Shown piece by piece: positions 4,811 to 7,277 of a stretch of 7,277 nt of DNA. Under the pieces are notes generated by a model, which ran no database searches, had not been told where the DNA came from, and was given only the letters and a program-made list of their open reading frames with translations. The position numbers were made by a program, and so were the translations under genes. The first letter of the stretch is position 1; each line of letters opens with the position of its first letter. Origin of the DNA: Collinsella aerofaciens (GTDB lineage Bacteria > Actinomycetota > Coriobacteriia > Coriobacteriales > Coriobacteriaceae); NCBI GenBank assembly GCA_905213325.1, contig CAJMHW010000056.1, forward strand, positions 1-7,277, read 5' to 3'.

Positions 4811-6841
4811 ATGACCGCACCTGCATCCAAGCTGCTTCAGCCCATTACGGTTGGCCCCCTTGAGCTCAAAAACCGCATTATGTTTCCGCCGCTGACCACC
4901 GGCTACGAGGAGCGTGACGGCTCCATTGGCGAGCGCAGCCTGGCTTTTTACGAGCGCTTGGCCCGTGGCGGCGTGAGTTACATCGTCATCGGCGACGTTG
5001 CTCCCGTCATGACCGCAAGCCCCACGCCCAAGCTGGCGACCGACGCCCAGATCCCCACGTTTAAGGCCCTGGCCGATGCCGTCCACAAGCACGGCGCCAA
5101 GGTCGCGCTGCAGCTGTTCCACCCCGAGTACGACGTGCCCGGTGTCGGCCGCATGGTCATGGGATCCATGGCCGCCGCCAAGGCCGCGCAGGAGGCCAAG
5201 GCCGCCGGCGACGAGGAGACCTTTGCCGCCAAGATGGCCGAGTCCAACGAGATCCGCAACCAGGCCTACGCCAAGCTGCACCACGACATGCAGCACTTTG
5301 TGAACGAGGCGAGTGTGGAGCAGCTCACCCAGATCAAGGAGGCTATCGCCGCCTCGGCCGCTCGCGCGCAGCAGGCCGGGATCGATGCCATCGAGGTCCA
5401 CGGCGACCGCCTGGTAGGTTCGCTGTGCTCGGCCATCCTCAACCAGCGCACCGACGAGTACGGCGGCTCGTTCGAGAACCGCGTTCGCTACGCGCTGGAG
5501 GTCGTCGCTGCCATTAAGGAAGCCGCGCCGCAGCTGATGGTGGAGTACAAGCTCCCCGTGATCATGGAGAACCCCGACGGCACGCCGCGCGGCAAGGGCG
5601 GCCTGCAGCCCGACGAGGCCTGCGAGTTCGCCAAGCTGCTCGAGGGCGCGGGCATCGATATGATCCAGGTCGCACAGGCCAACCACACCGGCAACATGGG
5701 CGACACCATTCCGCCCATGGGCGCCATGCCCTACAACTGGACGCTGCCCGTGGCCGAGCGCGTCAAGGCCCTGGTCTCCGTGCCGGTGGCAACCGTGGGC
5801 CGCGTGGTTTCGGTCGAGGCCGGCGAGAAGATTCTGGAAGACGGCGCCGCCGACATCATCGCCTATGGCCGCTCGCTCATGTGCGACCCCGACATTGCGC
5901 TGAAGGCCGCCACGGGTGAGCCCATCCGCGAGTGCCTCAACTGCAACAAGGGTTGCGTCGATGCGATTCAAAACCGCAAGTACATTTCGTGCGTGCTCAA
6001 TGCCGAGAACGGCGACGAGGCGACCATCGCCATCAAACCGGGCGAGGGCGACAAGAAGATCGCCGTGGTGGGCGGCGGCATCGCCGGCCTGGAGGCCGCG
6101 CGCGTGGCGGCCAAGCGCGGCTACGACGTGACCGTCTGCGAGGCGAGCGATCATCTGGGCGGCCAGATTGTGCTGGCGGCTGCGCCTCCGCGCAAGGACG
6201 AGATTATGCGCTCGGTCGAGTACTACGAGAAGATTCTGCCTGGCCTGGGCGTGAAGGTGGAGCTCAGTCATGCCGCTACCGCTGAGGACCTCAACGCCGC
6301 CGACGCCGCGATTGTGGCCGTGGGCGCGCACGACGTGGTCATCCCCGTTCCGGGCGCCGACTCGGAGAAGGTCGTCTCGAGCTGGGACGTGCTGGCCGGC
6401 AAGGTGGAGCTCAGCGGCCGCGTCGCCGTCATTGGCGGCGGCCTGGTGGGCACCGAGACTGCCGAGTACCTGCTGCAGCACGGCTGCGAGGTGGCGATCG
6501 TGGAGATGCTCGACAAGATTGCCGCGGGCGAGTCCGAGACCATTCTGCCGCTGATTATGAGCGACTTTGCAGAGCACAACGTGGAGCAGCATGTTAAGAC
6601 CCGCCTGACCGCCATTACCGACGAGGGCGTGGAGGCTGTTCGCACCACCGAGGACGGCGCCGAGGAGCCGGTGAAGATCGCCTGCGATTGCGTGGTGATG
6701 GCCGTGGGCTCCAAGGCCAACGCGTTTGACCTGGATGGCGTGACGGTGCCCGTGACCTGCGTGGGCGACTGCTCGGGTGAGCGCACCGCCGACATTGCGA
6801 GCGCCATTCGCACGGCGTATCACGCGGCCAACGAGCTGTAG
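4811..6841 (+). CDS. Old Yellow Enzyme / 2,4-dienoyl-CoA reductase-like flavoenzyme (FMN, 4Fe-4S, FAD)
   Basis: A 676-aa cytosolic oxidoreductase with the three-part layout of FadH, 2-enoate reductase and BaiCD/BaiH enzymes, which reduce or desaturate C=C bonds next to a carbonyl. Residues 1-365: FMN TIM barrel (LELKNRIMFPPLTT at 17-30, NQRTDEYGGSFENR at 211-224, TVGRV 328-332, AYGRSLMCDPD 351-361). Cys375, 378, 382 and 394 form the 4Fe-4S site. Residues 416-445: FAD fold (VVGGGIAGLEAA, Glu444). NAD(P) fold from 538 (AVIGGGLVGTETAEYL). C-terminal FAD motif VGDCSG (651-656). Oddities: HGDRLVG (197-203) replaces the usual HGAHGYL-type motif, so the FadH catalytic Tyr is absent, though His292 may match FadH His252. 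QLFHPEY (101-107) replaces QLxHxGR. An Ala/Glu/Lys-rich helical insert occupies 118-168. No transporter or CoA gene is adjacent. The family is sure; the substrate (steroid, bile acid, enoate or other) cannot be told. Confidence 0.95.
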   Translation: MTAPASKLLQPITVGPLELKNRIMFPPLTTGYEERDGSIGERSLAFYERLARGGVSYIVIGDVAPVMTASPTPKLATDAQIPTFKALADAVHKHGAKVALQLFHPEYDVPGVGRMVMGSMAAAKAAQEAKAAGDEETFAAKMAESNEIRNQAYAKLHHDMQHFVNEASVEQLTQIKEAIAASAARAQQAGIDAIEVHGDRLVGSLCSAILNQRTDEYGGSFENRVRYALEVVAAIKEAAPQLMVEYKLPVIMENPDGTPRGKGGLQPDEACEFAKLLEGAGIDMIQVAQANHTGNMGDTIPPMGAMPYNWTLPVAERVKALVSVPVATVGRVVSVEAGEKILEDGAADIIAYGRSLMCDPDIALKAATGEPIRECLNCNKGCVDAIQNRKYISCVLNAENGDEATIAIKPGEGDKKIAVVGGGIAGLEAARVAAKRGYDVTVCEASDHLGGQIVLAAAPPRKDEIMRSVEYYEKILPGLGVKVELSHAATAEDLNAADAAIVAVGAHDVVIPVPGADSEKVVSSWDVLAGKVELSGRVAVIGGGLVGTETAEYLLQHGCEVAIVEMLDKIAAGESETILPLIMSDFAEHNVEQHVKTRLTAITDEGVEAVRTTEDGAEEPVKIACDCVVMAVGSKANAFDLDGVTVPVTCVGDCSGERTADIASAIRTAYHAANEL

Positions 6842-6871
6842 TTGAACATCGCGGCCAGGCGGGGCGGTAGC

Positions 6872-6881
6872 ACGGATCCGT
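6872..6881. other. 10-bp perfect palindrome in the flavoenzyme 3' region
   Basis: ACGGATCCGT lies between the flavoenzyme stop and its terminator, flanked by GGCGGGG and CTCGCCC that can pair outside it. It may be a second mRNA 3' hairpin. No T run follows, so it is not called a terminator. Confidence 0.3.
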
Positions 6882-6916
6882 CTCGCCCGGCTGTGTCCCG
6901 TCGGGTGTCAACCGGT

Positions 6917-6957
6917 GCGGGGCCTGCAAGCGCAGCAGGTCCCGCCCTTTTTGTTTT
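6917..6957 (+). terminator. Intrinsic terminator of the flavoenzyme gene
   Basis: An 11-bp stem (GCGGGGCCTGC at 6917-6927 with GCAGGTCCCGC at 6935-6945, one G-U pair) closes a 7-base loop. It is followed by CC and then TTTTTGTTTT. It lies 75 bases after the stop. Confidence 0.92.
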
Positions 6958-6986
6958 GCTCCGATGAATGGCAATGCGCGGTAATC

Positions 6987-7115
6987 ATGAGGAGTGAGGA
7001 CGTCTACTGCCTCGCAGATCACTCAAAATTATTGGGGGAGGGGTTAATAACTATATCCTCTATACCAAAGGACACAAAGAGATGCCAATTTTGTTGGCAA
7101 GCGAATGACGATTAG
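6987..7115 (+). CDS. Possible 42-aa protein with a C-H-CxxC zinc-site pattern
   Basis: The reading frame from ATG 6987 to TAG 7115 has Cys8, His12, Cys33 and Cys36 (YCLADH, then RCQFC), a spacing that could hold one zinc ion as in small zinc ribbons. The frame stays open further upstream into the terminator T run, but no other ATG or GTG there makes sense. No Shine-Dalgarno sequence precedes the ATG, which weakens the call. The DNA is AT-richer than the flavoenzyme gene, so a long GC-driven shadow frame is not the explanation. I do not recognise the family; it may be a real small protein, the remnant of one, or chance. Confidence 0.35.
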   Translation: MRSEDVYCLADHSKLLGEGLITISSIPKDTKRCQFCWQANDD

Positions 7116-7129
7116 CTGCGAGTCAGCTA
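7113..7129. other. Small inverted repeat over the end of the 42-codon frame
   Basis: TAGCTG (7113-7118), a five-base loop and CAGCTA (7124-7129). The first arm begins with the TAG stop of the small plus-strand frame, and the loop and second arm contain the TGA stop of the possible minus-strand frame. There is no T run after it. Six pairs can arise by chance. Confidence 0.3.
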
Positions 7130-7275
7130 CCAGCGTAAATAATCGATAAAGAAATGTCGTAATTTGGTGCCAAATGCCCAGATAACGCCGCGTCTACTTT
7201 AATTAACTGCTTTGAGCAAACAGGTTGATTTTCAATCTCAACGCAACAGCCTGAACGGACCCCGCGTTTCCGCAG
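7123..7275 (-). CDS. Doubtful 3' end of a gene entering from the right edge
   Basis: On the minus strand, one frame is open for 50 codons from the window edge to a TGA at 7123-7125. The translation has paired Cys (SGCCVEIE) and ends with a hydrophobic stretch, SLSIIYAGS. It matches no family I know. An open run of this length is only mildly unlikely by chance in DNA of this composition, so confidence is low. If real, it converges with the small plus-strand frame and the hairpin at 7113-7129 lies between them. Confidence 0.2.
   Translation of the reverse strand: MRKRGVRSGCCVEIENQPVCSKQLIKVDAALSGHLAPNYDISLSIIYAGS
7162..7175. other. Dyad in the AT-rich right-hand tail
   Basis: ATTTGG-TG-CCAAAT is a 14-base dyad. 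From 7116 to the window end, no plus-strand frame begins with an ATG and stays open: the ATGs at 7154 and 7174 meet stops within three codons. The stretch also has TTAATTAA (7199-7206) and GTTGA/TCAAC (7224-7228, 7238-7242). It could be regulatory DNA for a gene beyond the edge, or be overlapped by the doubtful minus-strand frame. Otherwise I see nothing certain in it. Confidence 0.3.
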
Positions 7276-7277
7276 CT

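Noticed and set aside
4535..6823. A 762-codon open frame on the minus strand across the flavoenzyme
   Set aside because: Its translation is repetitive (His, Gly, Leu, Val rich), matches no fold, and runs into the repeat array. The plus-strand frame carries all the motifs.
7162..7175. Minus-strand TTGGCAC as a sigma-54 -24 box
   Set aside because: The partner TTGC box at the right spacing is absent, and actinobacteria generally lack sigma-54.

Overview
The window looks like chromosomal DNA of a high-GC gut actinobacterium of the class Coriobacteriia. Collinsella or a close relative is my best guess. The basis is the GC-rich codon use of the housekeeping genes, the protein styles, the order folP-folK / ligase-like gene / coaX, and an Old Yellow Enzyme-type flavoenzyme of a kind common in that class. 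This is inference, because no database could be searched.

Layout. (1) 1-1761, plus strand: the 3' part of a fused folate gene (dihydropteroate synthase followed by HPPK), then with no gap a 233-aa protein with the outline of a biotin-protein ligase but without its catalytic motifs. A hairpin terminator follows. (2) 1860-3263: a less GC-rich AAA ATPase/DUF4143 gene bracketed by three copies of a 41-47 base palindrome, two before it and one after it. This looks like an inserted unit. (3) 3317-4090, minus strand: coaX, type III pantothenate kinase, running towards the ATPase gene. (4) 4227-4402: an initiator tRNA gene with its own promoter and a strong terminator. (5) 4449-4674: three tandem units of about 80 bases, each a long hairpin. 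(6) 4811-6841, plus strand: a 676-aa flavin/iron-sulfur/FAD ene-reductase-like enzyme with its own terminator. (7) 6958-7277: an AT-richer tail with, at best, a 42-codon reading frame carrying a possible zinc site and a doubtful gene end entering from the right edge.

How the parts relate. The folate genes, the ligase-like gene and coaX are cofactor genes. Mycobacteria keep folP, folB, folK and coaX in one neighbourhood, and many bacteria place birA next to coaX, so this looks like an old cofactor cluster into which the palindrome-bracketed ATPase unit was placed. The tRNA and the flavoenzyme are separate transcription units. The two repeat families (the ATPase-linked palindromes and the 80-base hairpin array) are the parts least explained by known gene families and are the main leads.
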